A stretch of 48,376 bases of DNA, from contig CAMDFJ010000008.1 of NCBI GenBank assembly GCA_945897435.1, positions 1-48,376 on the forward strand, given 5' to 3'. This DNA comes from Candidatus Kuenenia stuttgartensis. Lineage in GTDB: Bacteria > Planctomycetota > Planctomycetia > Pirellulales > UBA1268. Positions 27,001-34,475 of this stretch are shown piece after piece. Within the stretch, counting starts at the first letter, position 1; every line of letters begins with the position of its first letter. The translations under genes were made by a program, and so were the position numbers. The notes beneath the pieces were generated by a model. It saw nothing but the letters and a program-made list of their open reading frames with translations, had not been told where the DNA came from and did no database searches.

Positions 27001-27188
27001 ACTACGACACGTTCGAGTACGAGGTCGAACACCTCGGCGGGCAGTGTCGCTGCGGCGCCGCCAAGTGTCGTGGTAGGGTCGCCGGATACAAGCATCTCGC
27101 GGCCGACGTGAAGGCCCGATACGGCGAATTCATCGCCGACTATCTCCGGATTCTCGACGCCGACGTGACCAGCCCCGTCGGTGCCTGA
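24033..27188 (+). CDS. cphA: Cyanophycin synthetase fused to a SET-domain methyltransferase module
   Basis: 1051-residue protein. Residues 1 to about 885 are a complete cyanophycin synthetase, which builds poly-aspartate with arginine side chains. There is an N-terminal domain (EIISLKVLRGPNQWASFPV), an ATP-grasp domain with glycine loop KPRYGNQGRG (255-264) that adds Asp, and a Mur-ligase domain with P-loop GTNGKTT (487-493), ETARGGILREG and VDYGHN that adds Arg. Residues about 890-1045 are a SET domain: GRLGQTVCATRQIAAGE, NHSCEPN (955-961), LTFDYDT (987-993) and post-SET Cys1005, 1007 and 1012. The frame is open throughout, with a roughly 25-residue linker. The ATG at 24033 gives the canonical family N-terminus. 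No cyanophycinase gene is in the window. SET enzymes methylate lysine; the target here is unknown. Confidence 0.93.
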   Translation: MEIISLKVLRGPNQWASFPVLEVWVDLGHLEDYPSNTLPGFNERVMQWLPTMIEHRCTIGERGGFFERLRTGTWMGHILEHVTLELQSLAGTTVGFGRAREAKTRGVYKVAIEYKEEKFAVECLHTAHRLLKAAISGDSFEIGCELKRLRKVLLEEQLGPSTRSIVEAAVARGIPATRLTAGSLVRLGQGSKQRRIIAAETDRTGAVAECIAQDKDLTRTLLAEAGIPVPEGRPVADAADAWAVAEEIAAPVVVKPRYGNQGRGVSVDLKSREEIERAWQLAREQDACVVVERFVTGDDYRLLVVGGRVVAAARRRPPTVTGDGFLTVKQLADRVNEDPRRCGDHATCLSPVIIDDVALAVLDEQGLTPESIPEDGRMVLLRQNANLSTGGTSEDVTDIVHAEVAARAVEAARIIGLDVAGIDIVTSDISQPLESQRGVVIEVNAGPGLRMHLEPTVGTPRNVGEAIVETLFTADDDGRIPVAAVTGTNGKTTVTRLISHLAATGGATVGTTCTEGIWVGGRQIDAGDCSGPASARRVLANPSVTTAVLETARGGILREGCGFDFCDVAVVTNISSGDHLGLGEIDTPERLAWVKGAIVAAVSKKGSAVLNAADPLVVDMKKWCKGQVVYFALDPANPVVVEHLAQGGLAATVREGWIVLCDGPRETRLAHLERVPLVHKGLVGFQVENVLASAAAAWRLGVPLELVRLGLESFSSGSAGSPGRFNLLDLDGAAIVVDYGHNVPSLEQICSTLRRLPHPRRIAVYSAAGDRRDEDLIVQGRLLGETFDRVVIYEDAYIRGRQPGEITRLLSEGIRQAGDAGRSTLIESGGDWATSAALVLDAATAGDLILLQPDTIEQTIPWLQARYGSRLRDSNFDEMAGITVRESEVRLPGPHEPVEVRTGRLGQTVCATRQIAAGETVLSTWGPQAPKRSRHTMQVETDMHILPDGVTVLVNHSCEPNCGVVIRAGVKRIEVRALRPIAAGEELTFDYDTFEYEVEHLGGQCRCGAAKCRGRVAGYKHLAADVKARYGEFIADYLRILDADVTSPVGA

Positions 27189-27444
27189 TCCACGAGGCTG
27201 AGGATCGGTCTCTTTCTGGCTGCCCATAGCCGCCGTCCGGCGACGGCCTGCGCCGCCCACGTCTCCCATCCCTCCACCTTTGAGAGGGGCCGCTGGACGA
27301 CCCCCGTAAGATGCACCGATTACGACGATCACGCGGCCGGAACCCCTGTTTTTCCCGAGAAAATTCCAAAAAAAGAGTGAACAAACGGCTTGATGGCTGC
27401 GTTTGAGGGATTAGTCTCGAAGGGTCTTTCCAAGGAGTGCACAG
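27189..27444. other. Intergenic region upstream of the YTV-type gene
   Basis: 256 bases between cphA and the repeat protein. The first half is G+C-rich with short inverted repeats (CGCCGTCCGGCGACGG). The last 100 bases turn A/T-rich (CCCGAGAAAATTCCAAAAAAAG) and probably hold the promoter. I could not settle a -35/-10 pair. Nothing coding is seen. Confidence 0.4.
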
Positions 27445-29133
27445 ATGACCGCTCTACGTCTCTTCTCGACCCGTTCGTTCGCCTGCGACGCCGCCCGGGT
27501 GGCTGCCTGTGTCGCGCTCGTGGCGTCGCAGTCGGCTGCGATCGCCACCGCCCAGTGCTGCGGCCAGTCCGCCCCGGCGCCGGTTGCAACCCAGACCTAC
27601 AGACTCGACTTCCAGACGGTCTACGACGAACAGCAGATGACGGCCTACCGCGTCTCCTACGAAACCGTCTACGACACCAAGACCTACACCGTCACGAAGC
27701 CCGTCTGGGAAACCCAGACCTCCGAGCGTCGCTACACGGTGCAGCGGCCCGTCTGGGAAACCCAGACCCGCGAAGAGCGATTCACCGTCATGAAGCCGGT
27801 CTACGAGACGCAGATCGTCGACCGCAGCTACGACGTCACCCGTGATGTCGTCGAGACGAGCACCCGCGAGGAACGTTTCACGGTGATGAAGCCGGTCTAC
27901 GAGACCGCCGTGCAGCAGCAGGTCAGCCTGGTTCGCCGTCCGGTCTACGAGACCAGCGAGCGAGAGGAGGCCTTCACCGTGGCCGAGCCGGTGACGACCG
28001 TTCGCACCGCCTACTCGGTTGGCTCCCAGCCGATCGACGTGGTGACGCCGATGGTGGCCCCGGGCAGTTCACAACTCGGCTTCGTGCCGGGCGGATACGC
28101 CGTCAACCCGGCCACGGGACTGATGTCTTGGCAGCGAGGCGGATATGCCTGGACCGTAACCCCGGGCGTCGTCATGAATCAGGTCAGCCGTAGCTACCAG
28201 CCAACCTACACGCCGGTGCAGGTGCCCGAGACCACGATGGTCAACCGGGTGATGACCCGCAAGGTGCCGGTTCAGACGGTCCGCTACGTGGATGAGCAGG
28301 TCGTCCAGCAGGTGCCTGTGCAGACCATGAAGATGGTGGCCGAGGAGCAGGTCCGTCAGGTGCCCGTGCAGACCGTCCGCAAGGTCGTCGAGCGTGTCGA
28401 CAACAAGGTGCCCGTCCAGGTCATGAAGATGGTGGCCGAGGAGCAGGTCCGTCAGGTGCCCGTGCAGGTCTGCAGGATGGTCAGTGAAGAAAAGGTGGAG
28501 CCTGTCAGCGTGCAGGTCTGCAAGTACGTCAACGAGGAACGTTCGATGCAGGTGCCTCGGGTCGTCGAAAAACGCGAACCCTACTCCTACACCGTGCGTT
28601 CGCCGCGGACTGTCGTGATGCGGGTGCCGCTCGATCCCTGCGGCAATCCGATCCCCGCCGCCGCCGCGACCGTTCCTGCTGTGGGGGCCGCGATGGCTCG
28701 CCCCGCGACCGTCCCTCCGACCGTCGCAGCACCCTCGATCGCCCCCTCTCTGCCGGCCACCCCGACCGGCCCGATGAAGACCTTCAGCGACAAGCCCGCT
28801 GAAGCCGCCCCGCCGGCACAAGAGGGCTGGACCTCATCCGGCCTGGGCCACGTCGACCCCTCCAAGGGCAGTGCGGACAGCAGCGCCATTCGGGTTGAAA
28901 AGCCTGTCGAGAAGGCCTCCGAAGCCGGTGCGGCGCTCCGGCCGATCGAGCCGATCCCGACGCCAGCCCCCTCAATCTCGAAGCCAACCCCAGCCCAGCA
29001 GCCGACAATCGCCCCGCTCGGGCCGTCTGTAGAACCCGCTCCCCCGGCCGCCGACACCCGCGACTTCCCGGCCTCGGAAACCTCGAGCGGCTTGATTCGA
29101 ATCCAGCCCGCCTTCGGCGACCGCTCGACGTAG
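27445..29133 (+). CDS. Secreted repeat-rich planctomycete YTV-type surface protein
   Basis: 562-residue protein with an N-terminal signal sequence (VAACVALVASQSAAIATAQ). Residues about 50-185 hold degenerate 17-20-residue repeats built on YTVxKPVxETQT and FTVMKPVYETQ. Residues about 275-390 hold about seven copies of a 16-residue repeat, VPVQTxKMVxEEQVRQ. The last 150 residues are Pro/Ala/Ser-rich and disordered-looking. Tandem Tyr-Thr-Val repeats of this kind were described in planctomycetes and linked to the cell wall or surface; no enzymatic function is known. Cys is rare apart from a CC near the mature N-terminus and isolated VQVC positions. AAGGAG lies 7 bases before the ATG, a strong start. 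A hairpin terminator follows the stop. Confidence 0.85.
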   Translation: MTALRLFSTRSFACDAARVAACVALVASQSAAIATAQCCGQSAPAPVATQTYRLDFQTVYDEQQMTAYRVSYETVYDTKTYTVTKPVWETQTSERRYTVQRPVWETQTREERFTVMKPVYETQIVDRSYDVTRDVVETSTREERFTVMKPVYETAVQQQVSLVRRPVYETSEREEAFTVAEPVTTVRTAYSVGSQPIDVVTPMVAPGSSQLGFVPGGYAVNPATGLMSWQRGGYAWTVTPGVVMNQVSRSYQPTYTPVQVPETTMVNRVMTRKVPVQTVRYVDEQVVQQVPVQTMKMVAEEQVRQVPVQTVRKVVERVDNKVPVQVMKMVAEEQVRQVPVQVCRMVSEEKVEPVSVQVCKYVNEERSMQVPRVVEKREPYSYTVRSPRTVVMRVPLDPCGNPIPAAAATVPAVGAAMARPATVPPTVAAPSIAPSLPATPTGPMKTFSDKPAEAAPPAQEGWTSSGLGHVDPSKGSADSSAIRVEKPVEKASEAGAALRPIEPIPTPAPSISKPTPAQQPTIAPLGPSVEPAPPAADTRDFPASETSSGLIRIQPAFGDRST

Positions 29134-29147
29134 TGCGGCTGTTTCAC

Positions 29148-29177
29148 GCAAACACACGGCATCCTGCCGTTGTTTGC
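29148..29177 (+). terminator. Hairpin terminator after the YTV-type gene
   Basis: GCAAACACACGGCA and TGCCGTTGTTTGC pair over 13 bases with one bulge and a three-base loop (TCC), beginning 15 bases after the stop codon. A second short hairpin, GCCGGC-TCC-GCCGGC, follows at 29181-29195. There is no U-tract. Confidence 0.65.
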
Positions 29178-29277
29178 ATGGCCGGCTCCGCCGGCTGGCT
29201 CTTACCCGGCCCTCCGGGCCTGGCGATCCTTGGCGGTTCTTGGCAATGACAGGCTGAGGCCTGTCCCACATCGGGCA
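29160..29277 (+). repeat. Composite dispersed repeat including hairpin copy 3
   Basis: Begins CATCCTGCCG, contains CCCGGCCCTCCGGGCCTGGC and CTTGGCGG, and ends with TGACAGGCTGAGGCCTGT plus CCCACATCGGGCA at 29247-29277. The order of blocks matches bases 90-208 of the window, but the middle has diverged, so both are members of one composite family. It overlaps the terminator of the YTV-type gene. Confidence 0.7.
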
Positions 29278-29407
29278 TGAAGCCAAGTCTAGGGAGGCGA
29301 AGGGGTCGGCGAATGCTCGAGGAGCGTTTGGACCGAGTCCTCGAGGGCCACAGCGACGAGACCTTTGCCGCCCCGAAGCCGGGTCCTGACTCGGTTCCCA
29401 TAAAAAT

Positions 29408-29439
29408 TGACGGGCTGAGGCCTGTCCCACTTCGGGCAG
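29408..29439 (+). repeat. Dispersed hairpin repeat, copy 4
   Basis: TGACGGGCTGAGGCCTGT then CCCACTTCGGGCAG, 131 bases after copy 3 and about 110 bases before icd. The A-to-G change in the left arm (ACGGGC) keeps pairing as G-U with GCCTGT. Between copies 3 and 4 no gene is supported. Confidence 0.7.
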
Positions 29440-29547
29440 GAGCCGCTGGCGAGTCCCTCTTCCGTCGCGCTGCTTGCGACCATGCAAATGACGCTGTAGG
29501 TTCTCCTCGTCGTCTGGGCAGAACGCCGCAGCATGAGGAGGCTTTTC

Positions 29548-30765
29548 GTGGGCAAGATCAAGGTGGCCGGTCCCGTCGTGGAACTCGACGGCGACGAGAT
29601 GACCCGGATCATCTGGCAATTCATCAAGGAACAGTTGATTCTGCCCTATCTTGATCTCGATCTGCGGTACTACGACCTCTCGATCGAAAATCGCGACGCC
29701 ACCGCCGACCAGGTGACGATCGACGCGGCCAACGCCATCCGGGAGTGCGGCGTGGGCGTCAAGTGCGCGACGATCACCCCCGACGAGGCCCGGGTCAAGG
29801 AATTCGGCCTGAAGAAGATGTGGAAGAGTCCCAACGGGACGATCCGCAACATCCTCGGTGGCGTGATCTTCCGCGAGCCGATCATCATCAGCAACATTCC
29901 ACGGCTCGTGCCGGGCTGGACGAAACCGATCGTCGTCGGCCGACACGCCTTCGGCGACCAGTATCGGGCGACCGACGTGAGGATTCCCGGCAAGGGAGCG
30001 CTCACGCTCACGTTCACGCCCGAGGATGGATCCGCTCCGATGGAACTCCATGTCTACGACTTCCCGTCGGCGGGCGTCGCGATGGCGATGTACAACCTCG
30101 ACGATTCGATTTGCGATTTCGCCAGGGCCAGTTTCCGCTACGGACTGGCACGAAACTTCCCGGTCTATCTTTCGACCAAGAACACGATCCTCAAGGCCTA
30201 CGACGGCCGCTTCAAGGATTTGTTTCAGGAGATCTTCGACGCCGAGTTCAAGACTGAATTCGCGGCCAAGGGCCTGACCTACGAGCACCGCCTGATCGAC
30301 GACATGGTGGCCTCGGCCCTGAAGTGGGAGGGTGGCTACATCTGGGCCTGCAAAAACTACGACGGCGACGTGCAGAGCGACATCGTGGCCCAGGGCTTCG
30401 GATCGCTCGGCCTGATGACGAGCGTGCTGATGACGCCCGATGGCAGGACGGTCGAGGCGGAGGCGGCCCACGGCACGGTGACGCGGCACTACCGCCAGCA
30501 CCAGCAGGGCAGGCCCACCTCGACCAATCCGATCGCCTCGATCTTCGCCTGGACCAGGGGCCTCGCCCACCGCGGCAAACTCGACGGAACTCCTGCTCTG
30601 ACAGCCTTTGCCGAGACGCTCGAGCAGGTCTGCGTGAGCACCGTCGAAGAGGGGAAGATGACGAAGGATTTGGCCATTCTGATCGGGCCGGATCAGCCCC
30701 ATCTCAACACCCAGGCCTTCCTCGCGGCGATCGACGAGAATCTGCGCCGTGTCCAGCAGGCGTAG
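29548..30765 (+). CDS. icd: NADP-dependent isocitrate dehydrogenase
   Basis: TCA-cycle enzyme converting isocitrate to 2-oxoglutarate, with NADPH formation; 405 residues. It belongs to the subfamily related to eukaryotic IDH1/IDH2 rather than E. coli Icd. This is shown by the start [18 protein letters not shown], then [86 protein letters not shown] and [19 protein letters not shown]. All substrate-binding blocks are intact. The GTG at 29548 is preferred to the ATG at 29533 because GAGGAGG sits six bases before it. Its end overlaps the DUF429 gene. Confidence 0.94.
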   Translation: MGKIKVAGPVVELDGDEMTRIIWQFIKEQLILPYLDLDLRYYDLSIENRDATADQVTIDAANAIRECGVGVKCATITPDEARVKEFGLKKMWKSPNGTIRNILGGVIFREPIIISNIPRLVPGWTKPIVVGRHAFGDQYRATDVRIPGKGALTLTFTPEDGSAPMELHVYDFPSAGVAMAMYNLDDSICDFARASFRYGLARNFPVYLSTKNTILKAYDGRFKDLFQEIFDAEFKTEFAAKGLTYEHRLIDDMVASALKWEGGYIWACKNYDGDVQSDIVAQGFGSLGLMTSVLMTPDGRTVEAEAAHGTVTRHYRQHQQGRPTSTNPIASIFAWTRGLAHRGKLDGTPALTAFAETLEQVCVSTVEEGKMTKDLAILIGPDQPHLNTQAFLAAIDENLRRVQQA

Positions 30766-31654
30766 ACCGGCCGGAGAGCGGCCCGCCGGAGGCACGACAG
30801 ACCTCGTGCTCGGCATCGATTTCACGTCGGCCCCGAGCCGGCGAAAGCCGATCACGGTGGCGGTCGGACGGGTCGAGAGAGGATCCGGCGGCGTCTACCG
30901 GCTGGAGACGATCCGGGAGCTCACGAGCCTCGAGGCCTTCGATGCCTTTCTGCGCGAGGATGGCCCCTGGCTCGGCGGCTTCGATCTGCCCTTCGGCCAG
31001 TCGCGGATGCTGATCGAGCATGAAGGCTGGCCCGACCGCTGGCCCGACTTCGTGCGGTTCTACTGTGCCCAGCCACGCGAGACGCTGCGGGCGACGTTTC
31101 GACGCTGGTGCGACAGCCGGCCAGCAGGCGACAAGTTCGCCTGGCGGCAGGCTGACAGGCCGGCAGGATCGAGTCCGGCGATGCGCTGGGCAAACCCACC
31201 GGTCGCCTGGATGATGCATGCCGGTATCGGCCGTATGCTCGCGGCCGGACTCGACTTCCCCGCCCACGGGCACCGACCTCGATCGCAGCGGAAGCCGGCC
31301 AGGATCGCGCTCGAGGCCTACCCCGGTTTCGCGGCCCGCGCAGTCTGTCGTCAGTCGTACAAGAGCGATGCCCGCGACAAGCAAACCCCCGAACGCGCCC
31401 GGAATCGGCGGGCGATCCTGAACTCTCTGATTGCCGGCGAAGCCGGTCTCAATCTGGGACTGGCGATCAACGCCGCCTGGCGTCGACGGCTGGTCGACGA
31501 CGGCAGTGGCGACCTGCTCGACGCGGTGATCTGCGGACTGCAGGCCGCTCATGCCGCCGCCCTGCCCCGCTACGGCCTGCCCCGCTCGCTCGACACCCTC
31601 GAAGGCTGGATCGCATCGGTGCCGCCGATGGACGATGCCTCTGACGTCGGGTAG
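30749..31654 (+). CDS. DUF429 family protein (predicted RNase H-fold nuclease)
   Basis: 301-residue protein. [22 protein letters not shown] at the start and [18 protein letters not shown] near the end are the conserved parts of DUF429, whose acidic residues resemble an RNase H-like active site. That relation is structural prediction, not shown activity. Middle blocks [11 protein letters not shown] and [13 protein letters not shown] are also typical. The GTG at 30749 overlaps icd by 17 bases. An internal GTG just before LGIDFTS would drop about 20 residues. Tight packing suggests co-transcription with icd; I see no functional link. Confidence 0.75.
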   Translation: MSSRRRPAGERPAGGTTDLVLGIDFTSAPSRRKPITVAVGRVERGSGGVYRLETIRELTSLEAFDAFLREDGPWLGGFDLPFGQSRMLIEHEGWPDRWPDFVRFYCAQPRETLRATFRRWCDSRPAGDKFAWRQADRPAGSSPAMRWANPPVAWMMHAGIGRMLAAGLDFPAHGHRPRSQRKPARIALEAYPGFAARAVCRQSYKSDARDKQTPERARNRRAILNSLIAGEAGLNLGLAINAAWRRRLVDDGSGDLLDAVICGLQAAHAAALPRYGLPRSLDTLEGWIASVPPMDDASDVG

Positions 31655-31681
31655 AGTCTCCGCACCTTGGAGCGAGCGATC

Positions 31682-32767
31682 ATGACCAGCAGGGTCAAGG
31701 ACGACCAGAGCGATGCACCCCATGCATCCGCCACCAGACGGCGACGCGGGCCGCTGCGGAAAAACGCTGCCGGCGGTCGAACTCCGAACCCTTCCCCGAG
31801 CACCTCGCTTCCCTTGTTCGCCGGCGGGGAAGACGACGAGTCCGGCGTCCGCCGTCTCTACACCGTCGCGATGATGGCAGCGGTCCTCGACGTGCCGCAG
31901 GCCGCCGTCCGGCACTGGAGCAGAACCGGACAACTCGAGCCCAAGCGACGTGCGGATTCGATCGAATGGTTCGACTTCGAGCAGCTCGTGGCAGGACGCC
32001 AGCTGGCACGGCTGCTGGGCAGCGGACTCTCGCTCCGTGAGATCGACGCCGGCCTGCGGGCGCTCGCTCCGGGAGAGCCCGCCGTCGCGGCGCGGTGCGG
32101 CGACCGGATCGTGGTCGACGGCCGTCGGCTCTCGATACGGAATGGCGACCGGCTCGTCGGTTCGGGCGGGCAGTTGCAGCTCGGGTTTTACAGCGAAGGG
32201 GTCGGTGCCGCGGCAGAAGGGGGCGGGCATGATCCGCTGGCATGGCGGAGCGTGGTCGGCAGAATCGAGGCGACCGCCGAACACGAGGAGAGCGAGGGGC
32301 CGACCTGCGTTGCGGAACTGCTCGATCTCGCGGCCGACCTCGAGGCCGCCGGCGAATTCGTCGAGGCGGCTGAGGCGATTCGGGCCGTGCTGCAGGCCAC
32401 TGGTCCATCCGCCCCGGTCGTGTTCATGCTGGCCGAACTGCTCTACCGCTCCGGCGATCTGACCGCCGCCAGGGAGCGGTACTACACCGCGGTCGAACTC
32501 GACGCCGACCATCTTGAGGCGCGGGCCAGCCTCGGCTGCGTGCTGGCCGAACTCGGCGATCAGGACCTTGCCATCGCCGCCCTCGAGGGCGTTCTCCACC
32601 AGCAGCCAGACTACGCCGACGCCCACTGGCAGATGGCCGGTCTCCTCGAGGCGGTGGACCGGGAGCCGGAAGCCCGCCGGCATCTCGAGATCTTCGTCTC
32701 GCTCGCGCCCGAGAGCCCGTGGGCAGATGCCGCCCGCGACAAACTCCACGCCGGAACGACCGACTAA
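31682..32767 (+). CDS. MerR-type HTH protein with TPR domain
   Basis: 361-residue putative regulator. After a basic, disordered N-terminus of about 55 residues comes a MerR-like winged helix-turn-helix (residues about 58-110): LYTVAMMAAVLDVPQAAVRHW then RTGQLEPKRR and FDFEQLVAGRQLARLLGSG. MerR proteins normally continue into a dimerisation helix and effector site. Here the C-terminal 150 residues are instead TPR-like repeats (LLDLAADLEAAGEFVEAAEA, AELLYRSGDLTAARERYYTA, ASLGCVLAELGDQDLAIAAL). This points to protein-partner sensing, by inference. ATG 31682 has GGAG upstream. The gene lies between DUF429 and an exported amidase. Confidence 0.82.
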   Translation: MTSRVKDDQSDAPHASATRRRRGPLRKNAAGGRTPNPSPSTSLPLFAGGEDDESGVRRLYTVAMMAAVLDVPQAAVRHWSRTGQLEPKRRADSIEWFDFEQLVAGRQLARLLGSGLSLREIDAGLRALAPGEPAVAARCGDRIVVDGRRLSIRNGDRLVGSGGQLQLGFYSEGVGAAAEGGGHDPLAWRSVVGRIEATAEHEESEGPTCVAELLDLAADLEAAGEFVEAAEAIRAVLQATGPSAPVVFMLAELLYRSGDLTAARERYYTAVELDADHLEARASLGCVLAELGDQDLAIAALEGVLHQQPDYADAHWQMAGLLEAVDREPEARRHLEIFVSLAPESPWADAARDKLHAGTTD

Positions 32768-32838
32768 CCGACCCTGTACCGGGGTTCACGAAGCATCTTT
32801 CCGGTATCCGTCCTCGTCACCTCCAGAAAGGTTTCATC

Positions 32839-33885
32839 ATGTCGATGCGTCCGCTCATCATCTCTCTGACGATCATCGCCGGCCTGATCGCGTCTCCCGT
32901 CGTCGCCTGCACCCGCTGCATGCACGTCTCCACCGACGGCACCGTTCTCGTGGGCCGATCGATGGACTGGGCCGAGGATCCGAAGTCGGAGATCTGGGTC
33001 TTCCCCCGGGGGATGAAACGGAGCGGAGCCGCCGGCCCAAACAGCCTTGCATGGACGAGCCGCTACGGGTCGGTCGTGGTGAGCTTCTACGGGATTGCGA
33101 CGGCCGACGGCATGAACGAGAAGGGGCTCGTCGCCAACGTCCTCTATCTTGCCGAGAGCGACTACGGCAAGCAGGTGGCAGGCCGACCAAACCTGTCGAT
33201 CGCGGCCTGGACCCAGTACGTGCTCGATTCCTACGCGACGGTCGCAGAGGCCGTGGCCGCTCTGGAGAAGGAGCCGTTCACGATCGTGGCACCGGTGCTG
33301 CCCAACGGAATCCCCGGCGTGGGCCACCTCGCCATCTCCGATCCCTCCGGCGATTCGGCGATCCTGGAATACGTGGGGGGCAGGCTCGTGATCCATCACG
33401 GCCGTCGGTACACAGTGATGACCAACTCGCCGACGTTCGACCAGCAGCTCGCGCTCGACGCCTACTGGAAGGAGATCGGCGGCGATGTGATGCTGCCCGG
33501 CACCAGCCGTGCCAGCGATCGCTTCGTGCGGACGAGCTTCTACATCGGGGCGATCCCCCGGGAAACGACGGGGGAGCGGGCGGTGGCCGGGGTGTTCAGC
33601 GTGATCCGTGGGGCGAGCGTGCCGCTGGGCATCACGACGCCCGAAAAGCCGAACATCGCCAGCACCATCTGGCGGACGGTGCACGACCAAAAGGACCGCA
33701 TCGTCTATTTCGACTCGGCCACCAGCCCGACGGTCTGCTGGATCCCGCTCGAAGGACTCGACTTCGGGGCCGGTGCGACCGTGAAGCGGTTGCCGCTGGC
33801 CGCCGGCGAGCGATACAGCGGCGACGCCAAACCGCAGCTCATGCCGGCAGAGCCGTATCTTTTTCTGCAGGCGAAGCCGGACTGA
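32839..33885 (+). CDS. Exported choloylglycine-hydrolase-family amidase (Ntn hydrolase)
   Basis: 348-residue N-terminal-nucleophile hydrolase acting on linear C-N amide bonds; relatives include bile-salt hydrolase, penicillin V acylase and N-acyl-homoserine-lactone acylases. A signal peptide (PLIISLTIIAGLIASPVVA) ends directly before Cys24, which would become the N-terminal nucleophile of the mature protein (CTRCMHVSTDG). Other family marks: VLVGRSMDW, GMNEKGLVANVLYL, SAILEYVGG, TNSPTFDQQL and YFDSATSPTVCWI. Periplasmic location and an unknown substrate leave acyl-amide signals, lipids or peptides open. AAAGG lies 8 bases before the ATG. It converges on the secreted Cys/His-rich gene. Confidence 0.88.
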   Translation: MSMRPLIISLTIIAGLIASPVVACTRCMHVSTDGTVLVGRSMDWAEDPKSEIWVFPRGMKRSGAAGPNSLAWTSRYGSVVVSFYGIATADGMNEKGLVANVLYLAESDYGKQVAGRPNLSIAAWTQYVLDSYATVAEAVAALEKEPFTIVAPVLPNGIPGVGHLAISDPSGDSAILEYVGGRLVIHHGRRYTVMTNSPTFDQQLALDAYWKEIGGDVMLPGTSRASDRFVRTSFYIGAIPRETTGERAVAGVFSVIRGASVPLGITTPEKPNIASTIWRTVHDQKDRIVYFDSATSPTVCWIPLEGLDFGAGATVKRLPLAAGERYSGDAKPQLMPAEPYLFLQAKPD

Positions 33886-33901
33886 ATCCTCTGGCGGATT
33901 C
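33884..33901. terminator. Short hairpin between convergent genes
   Basis: GAATCC-TCTGGC-GGATTC, a perfect 6-bp stem starting at the last bases of the amidase stop codon. There is no U-tract. Weak, but its position between two convergent genes is right for a terminator. Confidence 0.35.
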
Positions 33902-33918
33902 CTTCGTTCGCGACCCTG

Positions 33919-34461
33919 CTAGTAGGCGCCCCAGGGGCCACGGACGGGGTGCACGCCGAACTGAACCGTGTCGCTCGGCCAGTAGGGCGTCGGATACATG
34001 CCGCCCCCGGAGCCCGGTACCGCACCAGGTCCCGGATAGGGCCGACGAAACTGGTGATAGATCGGCATCACCCGTGAACTGGGTACGCCCCAGGCATACT
34101 CGCTCGTAAACTCCGCCGTCGGCGGCACGACGAGCGCCATCGGACGGCCGATCGTCGGATCGTACCAGTTGCTGTGCCAGCTCTTTCCCTGACTGCGGAG
34201 GAAGTACCGCTTCTCGTAGACGTCGTGGTGCAGGGCGTGATGATCGCCGGAGCAGAGTCCGTGGCAGCCATGATGGCCGCAGCGGCCACAGCAGTCGCCG
34301 CAGTCCTGCCGGCAATTGCCACAGCCGCCCTGCCTGCAGGCGGCGGCGTGGTGCCCGCCCGCATGGACGATGCCGCCGCTGATCCACACGGCCGCCATCA
34401 GGGCGAACGATCCGGCACGGCCGAATCGGCGGAGCATGACTTCAACTCTCGATCGCTGCAT
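33919..34461 (-). CDS. Secreted Cys/His-rich protein of unknown function
   Basis: 180-residue exported protein. A signal peptide (FGRAGSFALMAAVWISGGIVHA) is followed at once by a dense metal-ligand-like stretch with nine Cys and several His in about 30 residues (AACRQGGCGNC, CGDCCGRCGHHGCHGLC), then HH pairs. The rest is aromatic and proline-rich (RSQGKSWHSNWYDP, EYAWGVPSSRV, YPTPYWPSDTVQFG). I do not recognise a named family; metal binding or a disulfide-rich surface role is inferred. GGAG overlaps the stop of the preceding small gene 10 bases before ATG 34461. ATG 34437 is a possible later start. Confidence 0.68.
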   Translation of the reverse strand: MQRSRVEVMLRRFGRAGSFALMAAVWISGGIVHAGGHHAAACRQGGCGNCRQDCGDCCGRCGHHGCHGLCSGDHHALHHDVYEKRYFLRSQGKSWHSNWYDPTIGRPMALVVPPTAEFTSEYAWGVPSSRVMPIYHQFRRPYPGPGAVPGSGGGMYPTPYWPSDTVQFGVHPVRGPWGAY

Positions 34462-34475
34462 GATCTCTCGACTCC

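Noticed and set aside
27689-28560. Repeats in the YTV-type gene as a possible CRISPR or noncoding satellite
   Set aside because: Repeats are in frame, vary at codon level and encode conserved amino-acid motifs, so they are protein repeats.
29277-29654. Open frame between the repeat copies and icd
   Set aside because: It covers a dispersed repeat and the icd start in another frame. The short helical-looking segment LEERLDRVLEGHSDE is not enough to support a gene.
32839-33885. Ntn amidase as a cyanophycin-degrading enzyme
   Set aside because: It belongs to the choloylglycine hydrolase family, not to cyanophycinase (serine peptidase family S51), and is separated from cphA by several unrelated genes.
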